Origin: Clostridium_AW malenominatum
Lineage (GTDB): Bacteria > Bacillota > Clostridia > Clostridiales > Clostridiaceae
Reading direction: 5' to 3'
Length of the DNA stretch: 8,761 nt
NCBI RefSeq assembly: GCF_039521365.1
Contig: NZ_BAAACF010000013.1
Location: 1-8,761, forward strand
The notes below the pieces were generated by a model, which was given only the letters and a program-made list of their open reading frames with translations, was not told where the DNA came from and made no database searches. Both the position numbers and the translations under genes were made by a program. Positions 1 through 7,624 of this stretch are shown piece after piece; position 1 is the first letter of the stretch, and every line of letters starts with the position of its first letter.

Positions 1-33
1 TTTTTTTCTACTCATAGCTATAAGCCTTTTAGA

Positions 34-54
34 ACCCCAGGTATAACCTGGGGT
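34..54. other. Hairpin without a T-tract (9-bp stem)
   Basis: A perfect inverted repeat, ACCCCAGGT (34-42) and ACCTGGGGT (46-54), has a three-base loop. Neither side is followed by a run of T, so it does not look like a terminator by itself. Its CCCCAG/CTGGGG arms match those of the neighbouring hairpin at 73-98, so the two could pair with each other in a longer transcript. The role is unknown. Confidence 0.55.
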
Positions 55-65
55 ATTCAAAATAC

Positions 66-104
66 AAGAAAACCCCAGAATTCTTAAAAATTCTGGGGCT
101 TTTT
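66..104. terminator. Probable bidirectional intrinsic terminator
   Basis: A 10-bp stem, CCCCAGAATT (73-82) with AATTCTGGGG (89-98), closes a six-base loop. On the minus strand it is followed by TTTTCTTGTATT and lies about 35 bases past the dehydrogenase stop codon, so it probably ends the MerR-controlled operon. On the plus strand it is followed by C then TTTTT (100-104), so it could also stop a convergent transcript from the left of the window. Confidence 0.75.
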
Positions 105-132
105 ATTATATAGATTACTTTATATACTCTGT

Positions 133-1119
133 TTATAAAGTAATCTCCCAAGGACTATTTCCTTTTGTTAAAAATAAATATAAACTTCTTAACCCGCATT
201 CTACCATATCGCTAACAGCTTGGTCTGTATAGAATGCAAAATGTGATGTTAATACTACATTAGGTAAGTTTCTTAATATAGCCATTTCATCATGATTTAT
301 AGTTTTAAAACGACAGTCATTATGATAAATGCCTACTTCTCCTTCTATAACATCAAGAGCTGCTCCTCCAATTTTGCCACTTTTTAATCCATCTATTAGG
401 TCAAAGGTATGGATTAACTCTCCACGGGCTGTATTTACAATTTTTACTCCATCCTTCATTTTTACAATAGTTTCCTTATTTATTAAATGGTAGTTGCTTT
501 CAAATAATGGAGCATGTAGTGTGATAATATCAGCTTTTTCTAGTAATGTATCTAAATCCACGTATTCTACATACTTTTTCATATCTTCATTAGGATATAA
601 ATCATAAGCAAGTATTTTAGGTCCAAACCCGCTAAAGTTTTTTATAACAGCTTGCCCTATACGACCTGTTCCAATAACTCCAACTACTTGATTATGCAGT
701 TCATTTCCCATTAACCCTACTAAGCTATAGTCCTGTGAAGCACTTCTTTTTATTGACTGTATAACTCTACGATTTAGCATTAATGCAAGCATTGTTGCAA
801 AATCTGCAACGGAATTTGGAGAATACTGTGCATTACTTACCTTTATTCCAAATTCTTTAGCTGCCTCTAAATCTATATTGTTATAGCCAGCACTTCTTGA
901 AGAAAGGTATTTAACTCCACATTTACTTAGCTTTTCTAAACTTTCTCTTCTAGCATTGCAGTTGCCTAATATTGTAACAGCTTCTATTCCTTCTGCTAAA
1001 TGTGCATTTTCAGGAGATAAGCACTCTTTTACATAGGTAATATCTAAATTTAATTCCTTTGAGAACCTTTCAAAAGCTATAGCTTCATCCGGTCTATATG
1101 CGTATGCAATAACTTTCAT
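133..1119 (-). CDS. D-lactate dehydrogenase-family D-2-hydroxyacid dehydrogenase
   Basis: This 328-residue protein belongs to the NAD-dependent D-isomer-specific 2-hydroxyacid dehydrogenases, closest in appearance to D-lactate dehydrogenases, which interconvert pyruvate and D-lactate in the cytoplasm. The Rossmann fold shows GTGRIG at 150-155 and an Asp at 173 that fits NAD rather than NADP. The three catalytic residues are in place: Arg232 in NTARGE, Glu261 in DVIEGE and His293 in SHFAFYT; the same spacing is known in D-LDH enzymes. The substrate-loop segment SRSAGYNNIDL (74-84) is typical, and the length is normal for the family (about 330). ATG is preceded by AAGGGGG at 1128-1134. It begins 18 bases after the stop of the PfoR-like gene, so the two are surely co-transcribed. 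Lactate as substrate is inferred; another 2-ketoacid is possible. Confidence 0.9.
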   Translation of the reverse strand: MKVIAYAYRPDEAIAFERFSKELNLDITYVKECLSPENAHLAEGIEAVTILGNCNARRESLEKLSKCGVKYLSSRSAGYNNIDLEAAKEFGIKVSNAQYSPNSVADFATMLALMLNRRVIQSIKRSASQDYSLVGLMGNELHNQVVGVIGTGRIGQAVIKNFSGFGPKILAYDLYPNEDMKKYVEYVDLDTLLEKADIITLHAPLFESNYHLINKETIVKMKDGVKIVNTARGELIHTFDLIDGLKSGKIGGAALDVIEGEVGIYHNDCRFKTINHDEMAILRNLPNVVLTSHFAFYTDQAVSDMVECGLRSLYLFLTKGNSPWEITL

Positions 1120-1137
1120 TATAAATTCCCCCTTATG

Positions 1138-2172
1138 TTATTTAAATTCTATTAAATAGTCTTCCTCTTTAACAATTTTCAGTACATTTACAAATAAATA
1201 TTTGAATACAAAGCTTAATACAAGTGGTAAAATTGCAAACATAATTATTGTAGATATTAAACTTCCTGCGCTATATCCAGCAATATTTAAATGATTTATT
1301 GGTCCTATCAATCCACTAATACCAAATCCAGCACTCATTGGCGTTCCTTGTATTTTTTGTAACCCCCCTAAAGCTCCAATCACTGCTGCATTGGCAACTA
1401 TAGGTAGTATCATTGCTGGTTTCTTCACAAAGTTTGCTAATTGCATCTTTGGAGAACCAAGTACATGGGCTAAGGAAGTTCCAAAGCCGTTTACTTTATA
1501 TCCAGCCACCGCTAATCCAAAACCAGCAGCGCATATTCCAAGGTTTGCAGTTCCTGAACCTATTCCTGCTAATGAAATTGCCATAGCAACTCCAACGGTG
1601 GATACTGGTGAAACTATTAATATTGCAAAAGTAACTGCTATAAATATTCCCATTAACACTGGTTGTAATGTTGTAAACATAGCAACCATGCTTCCTAAGT
1701 ATTTTGTTATTGAAGATACATATGGAAGTATTTGTAATCCTATGATTCCTACAAAAGTGATAACAAAGGCTGGGACAACAAGCATTGTGTATGCCTTTAA
1801 TTTATCCCCTATATATAATATTACTAATACTGCTAAGGCTGCTGTTATTCCTGCATTTATTACATCGCCCATTCCAGCAAATTGAAGAACTTTACCATTC
1901 ATTTTTAAGGCTCCAGAACCTATCATTGTAGTTATTGCTAGAGTTCCTGATTGAATTGGTGACATCTTAAATTGCATTGCTATACAAAGACCCATTATAA
2001 TAGTCAATAAGCTGCTGGCCATCTTTGTAATTTCTACTACCGCTTGTATATTAAGAGCCTTAGCTAATTCCCCCAATAAAGCAGAAGGTATTAATGCAAC
2101 TACAATACCTATACTCATACCTGTAAGAATTTTATTAAAAAACTCTTTAGCATTAATTTTATTTTCTGACAT
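1138..2172 (-). CDS. PfoR-like membrane protein (PTS EIIC_2 family)
   Basis: A 344-residue very hydrophobic integral membrane protein with roughly eight to ten predicted membrane segments (for example 17-38, 104-121, 128-150, 171-188, 253-270, 301-328). It looks like the PfoR / PTS_EIIC_2 family, named after a perfringolysin regulator of Clostridium perfringens, and its length matches. Family-like stretches include MQFKMSPIQSGT (66-77), SPVSTVG (188-194), GSGTANLG (205-212) and GTSLAHVLGSPKMQL (231-245). There are no IIA or IIB domains here or next door, so sugar phosphotransfer is doubtful despite the family name. ATG follows AAGGAG at 2183-2188. It is the first gene behind a MerR-type promoter and shares its transcript with the dehydrogenase, which suggests transport or sensing of a hydroxy- or ketoacid. 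That role is inference. Confidence 0.85.
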   Translation of the reverse strand: MSENKINAKEFFNKILTGMSIGIVVALIPSALLGELAKALNIQAVVEITKMASSLLTIIMGLCIAMQFKMSPIQSGTLAITTMIGSGALKMNGKVLQFAGMGDVINAGITAALAVLVILYIGDKLKAYTMLVVPAFVITFVGIIGLQILPYVSSITKYLGSMVAMFTTLQPVLMGIFIAVTFAILIVSPVSTVGVAMAISLAGIGSGTANLGICAAGFGLAVAGYKVNGFGTSLAHVLGSPKMQLANFVKKPAMILPIVANAAVIGALGGLQKIQGTPMSAGFGISGLIGPINHLNIAGYSAGSLISTIIMFAILPLVLSFVFKYLFVNVLKIVKEEDYLIEFK

Positions 2173-2212
2173 AATCTCTTCACTCCTTAGTTATTAATTT
2201 TTTAACAATCTT

Positions 2213-2243
2213 ATCTTAATCTGTGACCTTAGGTCATTGTCAA
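2213..2243 (-). promoter_or_regulatory. MerR-type promoter with palindromic operator in a 19-bp spacer
   Basis: Read on the minus strand, TTGACA (2243-2238) and TAAGAT (2218-2213) are separated by 19 bases. This is the over-long spacing characteristic of promoters that MerR-family activators untwist. The spacer holds the 13-base near-perfect palindrome TGACCTAAGGTCA (2224-2236, only the central base unpaired). It drives the PfoR-like and dehydrogenase genes and lies directly behind the stop of the MerR gene. Confidence 0.8.
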
Positions 2244-2270
2244 TAAGATTTTTTATTAACTTCTAAGAAA

Positions 2271-3089
2271 TTATTTTACCCTTATTTGAAGTTCTGATAC
2301 CATTTCTTCCACTGATTTTGTAAAAGTATAATCAATCAAACAATATTCATATATATCACTTATAACCTCATATCCGTTTTCACTTATCCATTTCAAAAGA
2401 TACTTAACGGATTCTTCATCATAATAACCACCAGTTTTATACATACAAATATATTTACCTTCTGGGAGAATGGTTTCCTCTTTAATATGAAAATTCTCAG
2501 GAGTGCTGATAAAAGCTCCCACATTATGCTTAAAACCTGATTCTATTCCTTCTTGTAAGTATATTGTTCCATACTCTTGATGAGAGAATAAGTCCAGTTC
2601 TCGCAGACGTTTTAACACTCTTCTATAAGTTAACATTACTTCTTCTCTATTTCCTTCTTCTTCACACTTTAAATAAAAGATTTTTCTTTGCTCAAATATT
2701 TTAATTGATGGTTTGTATAAATCTCTCTTATCAAAATATTTTGCGGTTTTATAAAACTTTAACAAATAATCAATACTGTTATGCATATCTTGGTATCTTT
2801 GAATTTCTTTGAATATTTCATTGTTTCTATGGGTTAAAGCATTTATTATCACATCATGATCTCTATGTTCTAAAAGGTTTTTTATTTCTTCTAATGAAAA
2901 TCCTATTTCCTTTAAGTATATAATCTGCTTCAATACGGGAAATTCTTTTATATCATAATATCTATAATTATTTTTTTCATCCACATACTTTGGTTTAAAA
3001 ATTCCAATTTTATCATAATATATCAAGGCTTTCTTAGACATATTATGCATTTTAGCCACTTCATTAATTTTATAATTCTTATGTTCCAA
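2271..3089 (-). CDS. MerR-family regulator with a GyrI-like effector-binding domain
   Basis: A 272-residue one-component transcription factor. Residues 5-74 form the MerR winged helix-turn-helix, with KINEVAKMHNMSKKALIYYD followed by the YRYYD wing and a GFSLEEIK helix. A dimerisation coiled coil spans about 85-115. Residues about 130-272 resemble the BmrR/GyrI ligand-binding fold, which in relatives binds small, often hydrophobic molecules. The start is TTG at 3087-3089, nine bases after GGAGG (3099-3103); the first ATG (codon 14) would cut into the DNA-recognition helix, so TTG is preferred. There is no cysteine cluster like those of metal-sensing MerR proteins. The adjacent 19-bp-spacer promoter shows that it most likely activates the PfoR-like/dehydrogenase operon. 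The effector cannot be read from the sequence. Confidence 0.9.
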   Translation of the reverse strand: MEHKNYKINEVAKMHNMSKKALIYYDKIGIFKPKYVDEKNNYRYYDIKEFPVLKQIIYLKEIGFSLEEIKNLLEHRDHDVIINALTHRNNEIFKEIQRYQDMHNSIDYLLKFYKTAKYFDKRDLYKPSIKIFEQRKIFYLKCEEEGNREEVMLTYRRVLKRLRELDLFSHQEYGTIYLQEGIESGFKHNVGAFISTPENFHIKEETILPEGKYICMYKTGGYYDEESVKYLLKWISENGYEVISDIYEYCLIDYTFTKSVEEMVSELQIRVK

Positions 3090-3109
3090 AATTTTTTTCC
3101 TCCAAACTA

Positions 3110-3122
3110 TACCCTTAGTTCA
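3110..3122 (-). promoter_or_regulatory. Possible second MerR operator in the regulator's own leader
   Basis: Minus-strand TGAACTAAGGGTA matches the operator TGACCTAAGGTCA of the downstream promoter at 10 of 13 positions, including the CTAAGG core. It lies about 20 bases before the TTG start. A perfect TATAAT (minus strand, 3147-3142) lies upstream but lacks a clear -35. Binding here would give autoregulation. The palindrome is imperfect, so this is tentative. Confidence 0.35.
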
Positions 3123-3156
3123 CTGTTTTAGGCTTGTAAATATTATAAACACATAT

Positions 3157-3189
3157 AAAAACCCTATACCTAGTTATGTTAGGCATAGG
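3157..3189 (-). terminator. Intrinsic terminator of addB
   Basis: On the minus strand a 10-bp stem (3189-3180 with 3172-3163, one G-U pair) has a seven-base loop. After one further base it is followed by TTTTT (3161-3157). It begins 21 bases after the addB stop codon and separates addB from the MerR gene. Confidence 0.8.
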
Positions 3190-3209
3190 ATTTTCCACTA
3201 AGCATTGTA

Positions 3210-6200
3210 TTATTCTTCCACAGATTTTTTTATTAACTCCCATACTTCATCATCGCTCTTGTCATTAATAAATCTATACCCATTGCCACTAATAGTTGTA
3301 TCAAACTGACATACAGAAGAATACTCACAGTATCTGCAAGGGGTCGTTGTATCTGTCTTTTTATACGGTTTAATGCTTATATTTCCCTCTAGCATCTCCT
3401 CACACAACTTAACTATCATACCTCTTACATATTCTCGTAATAATTTAAATTGCTCCTGTGTAGCTGCTGAGGAACTTTTTCCTATGGTATTATCCTTATT
3501 TATTCTTACTGGCAATATGTCAGAGCTTCCATCAACATTTCTATCCATAGCTTTAATTATTTCAGCATCTGCTAAAAGAAGTCCTTTCATCTTTAATTCT
3601 TTAATTATTTTATCTTCTATTTCTTCCACAGTTAGCTCACCTTTAGTCTTAATAATGGGGTCATCTAATTTAAAATAAAGCATAGCTGCTGGAAAAGCAT
3701 TTTCACCATGAATCCGCTCTATTTCATTTAGTAAAGCATCAAGATAAACTAAAAGTTGCATTTGCAAACCATAATATACATCTGATAATTTAAAATCCTT
3801 ACTTCCAGACTTATAGTCAATTATCCTTATATATGTACCCTTTTCATCCTTTAAATCATCTACCCTGTCTATTCTTCCAATTAAATTTACAGTTTCCCCT
3901 GAACTTAATTCTATTGAAATTGGTGGAAAATCTCCATTAAATCCAAAGGATAATTCATAGTCTTTAGGTTTGAACTCCCCTCTGCTAATTTGCTCCCCAA
4001 TAACAGAAACTGCCCTGCTTACTATTCTTTTTAAGGAATTACCCATGTATTCATATCTTGGAGAACTTTTAAATATACTCCCTGGCATATTACTAATTTT
4101 TTCGTCTAGTATATTAGATACTATTCCCTCACATAGCTTCTTATCTATATCTTCCCACTGCATTTTCTTCTCTTCCATATATTTTGAGAAATCCTCTAAT
4201 ACCTCATGCATTAAAGTTCCTATGTCCGGAGTTGAAAGCTTATATATCTTTCTTTCCTTTGCCCTTAATCCATATTTTACAAAATAAGAAAAGGGGCATT
4301 CTGCATATTTTTCAAGCCTAGATACACTTATATTTAATTTTGAACCGTATAATTTTCTTACCTTTTGAGTGTCTAGTATTTCCGCTACATTATTATGAGA
4401 GAATCCTTCTAAAATATTGATTAATTTATCCTTCCACTCCTCATTATTAATATACCAATCATAAGCACTTAGCCAAAGAGGATGAATCTCTAAAGAATCA
4501 TTTATATTTCTCAGATTAAGTATAAGTTCATTAAAGGTTGACCTTGGAGTTCCTATTTTGTCAAATTCCTCATCAATACTTTCACTTGAGATTACATCGC
4601 TAACTTCTTTTATATTTGGGAAAATCCTTTTTAATTTAGAAATTACAATAGAAGGTCTTAAAGATTTTCCTTCATAATCTGATATTGGGTAGCTTACTCT
4701 TAAGTAATGACTCATGGTGGTCATGGTTATATAAGTTAAAAACTGATCTTCAAAGGCCTTGCTCTTAGTATCCTTAGCCACTTCCACACCACTACTTTTC
4801 AAATTTTCCCTATCTATATCCGTAAGTAATCCTTCGCTAGCTAAAACTTTAGGAAATACTCCATCATTAACTCCTATTATGTAAAGTGCTTTTATTTGGT
4901 GACTTCTAAGCCTTTCAATACTACTTACAAGTAATTGATCTAGTGATGGCGGAATTAGTCCAAGTTCATACTGCTCAAAACCACTTTTCAGTAGTTTGCC
5001 AAATACATCAATGCTAACTTCCTCTTCTTTTAAAACTTCTACAATTTGATCTAATAAATCTATTACTATATTCCATATTTGATTATATTCATTTACTCTA
5101 TCTAATTCATATATTTTTTTAAATTTATTTATCCACTCTTCAATTCTTTTATTAATACTCATTTCTTCTAAAAATCCATAGAGTGCTAAGGTCATTTCTT
5201 TTGAACTTTTGCTGCCTTTTAGATTATCATGAAAGTTTATTAATGGTGTACTTATTTTTTCTTTTAATAGGTTTATTAGTTTTATATCTTCTTTTTCTTC
5301 TTCAGACATTTCCTCATCTTTGTAATATCCGTACTTTATTCTATAGCTCCATTCACCCTTATCAGTCCATTTTTTTCCCCTAATGCCATTTGCTAAAACA
5401 TAATTTTCTAGAATATCTATCTCTTCTTCATCTAAATCTGTTAGCCCTGTTTTTAAATATCTAAATACAGCTTCATAACTCCAACCTTTAGTGAATATTT
5501 CTATGGCTGACAAAATAAACACCACAATAGGATTATTGCTAATTTGAAGTTTTTTATCTATAAAGTATGGAACATCGTACTCAGAAAAAATTGCTCTAAC
5601 TAAGTTTTCATATCCCTCTAAATCTCCGGTTATCACTGCAATGTCTTTAAATCTATATCCTCTTTCCCTTACTAATTTTAGTATATCCCTAGCAGTATTT
5701 TCAATTTCCCCATATCTATTTAAAGCTTTAAATAAAGTAATATCCTCTGTAGGCTTTTTATGCTCTCTATAAGGAAAAGCGTATAGATTTTTTTCCAAGT
5801 GAATTAATTCCTCTTTTTCTCTAAATCTATAACAAGGTGCACAACTTAATGCCACTGGTTTTTCAAATTTAATATTATTTTCTTCTATTATTCTTAAAAA
5901 CTTCTCTTCAGTATTTTTGCTTGGATAAAATAAATCTAAATTATCTATAGACGCATTTCCTTCTAATACATCCGTACTTAAGGTTACATTGGTCTTTTTT
6001 GACTTAAGTAATATTTTTTCTAATATCTTATATTCCTGAGGAGTAAAATCAAAAAACTCATCAATCCAAACTTCTGCTCCATTAAAAAGCTTAGATTTAT
6101 CTAATTTTTCTAGGAGCAAAGTTAAATCATCATCACTATCAATATATTTATCCTTTAAAGCCTCTTCAAACTTTGAGTAAATCTTTCCCAAATCCTCAAT

Positions 6201-6662
6201 TTTGCTTTTCAATGTATTTTCATCAATACTTTCGCTAGACTTCAATAAAGCATCTGGAGTAATACTATACCTTTTAAATTCCGTTATGATTTCTGATATG
6301 GTCTTTATAAAGCCTTCTCTTTTTGCAGAACTTTTAAATACCTTTAGCTCATTATTAATATCCTTCATTATTTTATATATGAGCATAGCTTTACCAGACT
6401 CATTAATATGTCTATGGGTTACCCCTCCAACTTCGTTAAAAACTTTAAAAGCTAATCTTTTAAAGCTTAAAACTTGAGCCTTATTAATATTTTCCTCGCC
6501 TAAAAATTTAAGCAGATTCTTTTCACTTTGAAAGGAAAACTGCTCTGGTACTAGGAGGATTTTATTGCTATTATTTCCTTTTTCAATACTTCTTTTTATA
6601 TCTTCTAAACAATAGTAACTTTTTCCACTACCTGATCTTCCATAGATAAATTTTAAGCCCAT
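3210..6662 (-). CDS. addB: ATP-dependent helicase/nuclease subunit B (AddB)
   Basis: At 1150 residues this is a full-length AddB, partner of AddA in the Gram-positive functional equivalent of RecBCD, which resects double-strand breaks to a Chi-like site for RecA loading. The N-terminus has the AddB-type Walker A GRSGSGKS (8-15), followed by LVPEQFSFQSE as in other AddB proteins; GVNDGVFP lies in the middle. The C-terminal RecB-type nuclease domain keeps His819 (TLMHEVL), Asp932 (GRIDRVD), and Asp949/Lys951 (DYKSG). Four cysteines fit the AddB iron-sulphur cluster: Cys789 (AECPFSYF) and Cys1109, Cys1112, Cys1118 (CRYCEYSSVC). All catalytic features look intact. The start has GAGGTG five bases upstream. 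It lies 43 bases after the lipoprotein gene, probably on the same transcript. Unusually, addA does not follow; a terminator does. Confidence 0.97.
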   Translation of the reverse strand: MGLKFIYGRSGSGKSYYCLEDIKRSIEKGNNSNKILLVPEQFSFQSEKNLLKFLGEENINKAQVLSFKRLAFKVFNEVGGVTHRHINESGKAMLIYKIMKDINNELKVFKSSAKREGFIKTISEIITEFKRYSITPDALLKSSESIDENTLKSKIEDLGKIYSKFEEALKDKYIDSDDDLTLLLEKLDKSKLFNGAEVWIDEFFDFTPQEYKILEKILLKSKKTNVTLSTDVLEGNASIDNLDLFYPSKNTEEKFLRIIEENNIKFEKPVALSCAPCYRFREKEELIHLEKNLYAFPYREHKKPTEDITLFKALNRYGEIENTARDILKLVRERGYRFKDIAVITGDLEGYENLVRAIFSEYDVPYFIDKKLQISNNPIVVFILSAIEIFTKGWSYEAVFRYLKTGLTDLDEEEIDILENYVLANGIRGKKWTDKGEWSYRIKYGYYKDEEMSEEEKEDIKLINLLKEKISTPLINFHDNLKGSKSSKEMTLALYGFLEEMSINKRIEEWINKFKKIYELDRVNEYNQIWNIVIDLLDQIVEVLKEEEVSIDVFGKLLKSGFEQYELGLIPPSLDQLLVSSIERLRSHQIKALYIIGVNDGVFPKVLASEGLLTDIDRENLKSSGVEVAKDTKSKAFEDQFLTYITMTTMSHYLRVSYPISDYEGKSLRPSIVISKLKRIFPNIKEVSDVISSESIDEEFDKIGTPRSTFNELILNLRNINDSLEIHPLWLSAYDWYINNEEWKDKLINILEGFSHNNVAEILDTQKVRKLYGSKLNISVSRLEKYAECPFSYFVKYGLRAKERKIYKLSTPDIGTLMHEVLEDFSKYMEEKKMQWEDIDKKLCEGIVSNILDEKISNMPGSIFKSSPRYEYMGNSLKRIVSRAVSVIGEQISRGEFKPKDYELSFGFNGDFPPISIELSSGETVNLIGRIDRVDDLKDEKGTYIRIIDYKSGSKDFKLSDVYYGLQMQLLVYLDALLNEIERIHGENAFPAAMLYFKLDDPIIKTKGELTVEEIEDKIIKELKMKGLLLADAEIIKAMDRNVDGSSDILPVRINKDNTIGKSSSAATQEQFKLLREYVRGMIVKLCEEMLEGNISIKPYKKTDTTTPCRYCEYSSVCQFDTTISGNGYRFINDKSDDEVWELIKKSVEE

Positions 6663-6705
6663 TTTTTCACCTCGAAGTAATGTTAATTTTACTATTATTG
6701 TAACC

Positions 6706-7428
6706 TTATTTACTATCTATTTCAAACATTCTATAAGAAAATTCAAAAGTAGTTTTGTCCTCAAATACTCTTGTGTTAGTAAATTCTATTAGTCCCCTCC
6801 CTTCCTTAAATATCTTAGTTTCTCTATAGGTTTTATTCGGATAATTTTCTATATCTTTTATTAACGTTTCAGTTTTTATTAGCTTTTTACCGTCGTTATC
6901 TACGTAAATATCCATTATAGTAGTTTTAGCCCTATAAATTTTACCCTTTAATTCCACTTCATCTTCCCATGCATTTCCTTTGTGCAGGGGTAGCTTTAGT
7001 ATAGTTAACTTTTCAATGGCTTCTTGACGCTTCTTAAATTCTCCATTTTTTTGCACTTCTTTTACAGATTCATAATCTATGATATACTCTTTCCAAAATT
7101 TAAACTTATCTCCTGCGCTCTCTTCCTCTTCTATTTCCCCTTCTTCAGCTACCTTATCTATATTTCCTTTAAGATTAATTATTAAATTTTTTTCAGTTCC
7201 AGTAATCTTATAAATTTCAACTGTTTCTCCATATTCTGCAGTACCGCTATAATGTATTTCTCCCATATGCTCTTTTGGAAAAAAATTTAATAATTCCTTA
7301 CTATATCTTTCACTTTTAGCATTGTTACTCTGCGCGTTAAAGGTATTTTTATTGTTACACCCTGGAAAAAATACTATCACACTTATTAAAAGCATAGATG
7401 CTATAAATCTTTTTACATCTTTATTCAT
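6706..7428 (-). CDS. Unrecognised lipoprotein
   Basis: I do not recognise the family of this 240-residue protein. The N-terminus is a lipoprotein signal: positive residues MNKDVKR, a hydrophobic stretch (8-21) and a lipobox-like FPGC with Cys24 as the lipidated residue (Phe at -3 is atypical). A polar Asn/Ser-rich linker follows (about 25-40). The rest is rich in Lys and Glu with beta-like stretches, suggesting a soluble extracellular domain tethered to the membrane. An acidic cluster (EEGEIEEEES) is near residue 97. ATG has AGGAG seven bases upstream (7436-7440). The gene is divergent from the secreted-protein gene, and its promoter region holds the phased repeat array. A TATAAA at 7462-7457 (minus strand) could be its -10, with no good -35. 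The link to downstream addB looks positional, not functional. Confidence 0.8.
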   Translation of the reverse strand: MNKDVKRFIASMLLISVIVFFPGCNNKNTFNAQSNNAKSERYSKELLNFFPKEHMGEIHYSGTAEYGETVEIYKITGTEKNLIINLKGNIDKVAEEGEIEEEESAGDKFKFWKEYIIDYESVKEVQKNGEFKKRQEAIEKLTILKLPLHKGNAWEDEVELKGKIYRAKTTIMDIYVDNDGKKLIKTETLIKDIENYPNKTYRETKIFKEGRGLIEFTNTRVFEDKTTFEFSYRMFEIDSK

Positions 7429-7486
7429 AATAATTCTCCTATTTTACTTATTCAATTTTATATTACTATAATTATCCACCTTATTG

Positions 7487-7548
7487 ATTACACCTTATTT
7501 ACGAATATGTTACAAAATAATTACAATAGTTTTCACAATTCCATCACA
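7487..7548. promoter_or_regulatory. Six hexamers phased at 11 bp: probable response-regulator binding array
   Basis: Hexamers begin at 7488, 7499, 7510, 7521, 7532 and 7543, exactly 11 bases apart: TTACAC, TTACGA, TTACAA, TTACAA, TTCACA, ATCACA. One hexamer plus five bases per helical turn is the layout of OmpR/PhoB-family sites. On the minus strand, offset by one base, the boxes read TGTAAT, TGTAAC, CGTAAA, TGTAAT. These fit the WalR box TGTWAH-N5-TGTWAH well (only CGTAAA deviates); the plus strand resembles PhoP boxes less exactly. The array lies between the divergent lipoprotein and secreted-protein genes and could control either or both. Confidence 0.6.
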
Positions 7549-7561
7549 ATTACCACATAAT
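7532..7561 (+). promoter_or_regulatory. Candidate promoter of the secreted-protein gene
   Basis: TTCACA (7532-7537) and CATAAT (7556-7561) are 18 bases apart, and each matches the sigma-A consensus at five of six positions. The -35 coincides with the fifth box of the 11-bp array, as expected if a response regulator acts here. AT-rich alternatives for the -10 exist around 7582-7595, which is also a perfect 14-base palindrome but may be chance. Confidence 0.4.
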
Positions 7562-7624
7562 TTAATCATAATTAAAGCTTATTATATTAATATAAAGCAA
7601 ATAAAATTTTAGGAGGAATATATT

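Noticed and set aside
1391..1885. 164-codon plus-strand open frame
   Set aside because: It lies wholly inside the PfoR-like gene on the opposite strand, is Pro/Ala/Thr-rich as expected from antisense of membrane-protein codons, and has no ribosome binding site of note.
3373..6477. Four plus-strand open frames of 66-105 codons
   Set aside because: All are antisense to addB, with Ser/Leu/Ile-rich composition typical of reverse reading of AT-rich coding DNA; the addB protein is intact and family-typical.
7582..7595. Perfect 14-base palindrome TTATATTAATATAA as an operator
   Set aside because: It is made only of A and T in a very AT-rich leader, where such palindromes occur easily by chance; no second copy is seen.
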